A DNA stretch of 6,470 bases from Geobacter sp. (GTDB lineage Bacteria > Desulfobacterota > Desulfuromonadia > Geobacterales > Geobacteraceae): assembly GCA_003857395.1 (NCBI GenBank), contig RPRC01000291.1, positions 1 through 6,470 of the forward strand. The letters are read 5' to 3'. The notes under the pieces were generated by a model that saw nothing but the letters and a program-made list of their open reading frames with translations, searched no databases and had not been told where the DNA came from. The position numbers were made by a program, and so were the translations under genes. Shown here piece by piece: positions 6,286-6,470 of this stretch. Each line of letters begins with the position of its first letter. The first letter of the stretch is position 1.

Positions 6286-6470
6286 GGGGCGCTCTCCACC
6301 ATTTTTTTCGTGGCCGATTGCCCTTTGGAACCAGCCTTCGAGTGGGTACCCGACGCCCGCGACGTGGTTGGGGCCTATGACCGCCTGGTGACCCACGATG
6401 GCCACGAGGGCCTGGTCATCCGCTGCGCCGACGGGCAGGTGATCAAGGTCAAGCCGGAGCTCACCATTGA
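6286..6470 (+). pseudogene. Truncated ATP-dependent DNA/RNA ligase-like fragment (motifs IV-V)
   Basis: This is the only rightward coding signal, cut by the window's right edge. After TGA at 6283-6285 the frame stays open: GALSTIFFVADCPLEPAF, then WVPDARDVVGAYDRLV, then HEGLVIRCADGQ and VIKVKPELTID. EGLVIR is nucleotidyltransferase motif IV and KVKP is motif V, where the second lysine contacts the nucleotide phosphate in ATP-dependent ligases. Motif I (KxDG, the adenylated lysine), which must lie over 100 residues earlier, is absent from all frames upstream. The only usable start is GTG 6310-6312 with no ribosome site. The segment is about 66 % GC by hand count over 6311-6470, against about 55 % over 6181-6300. 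It is therefore most likely a 5'-truncated, possibly transferred remnant. A gene with a downstream continuation and another role cannot be excluded. Confidence 0.65.

Noticed and set aside
1..6470. CRISPR array, tRNA, rRNA, transposase or phage genes
   Set aside because: No regularly spaced repeats, cloverleaf sequences, rRNA motifs or transposase/integrase signatures were seen on either strand.

Overview
The window looks like ordinary chromosome of a Gram-negative, anaerobe-type bacterium, most likely a deltaproteobacterium (Desulfobacterota). The guess rests on roughly 50-55 % GC, a hybrid sensor kinase with a GGIAHDFNNIL histidine box typical of that group, an SH3/NlpC-P60 lipoprotein with an N-terminal N_NLPC_P60-type region, and the ACT/UPF0210 gene pair. 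It is an inference from protein style, not a match to a named genome.

Layout: almost everything reads leftward (- strand). In the order of transcription: a rightward ATP-dependent ligase-like fragment enters from the right edge (6286-6470, + strand); a short divergent intergenic stretch (6106-6285); a secreted SH3/NlpC-P60 lipoprotein peptidase (4738-6105, TTG start); a TatD-family metal hydrolase (3912-4697); a small 12-cysteine zinc-ribbon protein (3500-3820); a 241-bp gap; an ACT-domain protein of the UPF0237 family (2980-3258); its constant partner, the UPF0210 'PFL-like' protein (1606-2967); and a decayed membrane or PAS hybrid sensor kinase with a receiver domain (37 to about 1569).

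How the genes relate: the only tight functional unit is ACT + UPF0210, separated by 12 bp, with the ACT stop codon abutting the UPF0210 ribosome binding site. The pair recurs together in many bacteria and archaea but has no established biochemical function. The lipoprotein is predicted to cut peptidoglycan peptides at the cell envelope. TatD and the zinc-ribbon protein lie downstream in the same direction with gaps of 40 and 91 bp, so co-transcription is possible, but no shared pathway is evident.

Two loci look broken. The hybrid kinase has an in-frame TGA just before its HisKA region, a one-base frameshift between HisKA and HATPase, a PAS domain missing about half its length, and a probable further stop and frame change near its N-terminus. 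The ligase fragment carries only the end of the nucleotidyltransferase domain (motifs IV and V), has a stop codon just upstream, and is clearly richer in GC than the DNA next to it, which suggests a remnant of transferred DNA. I see no CRISPR array, tRNA, rRNA, transposase or obvious new defence system.
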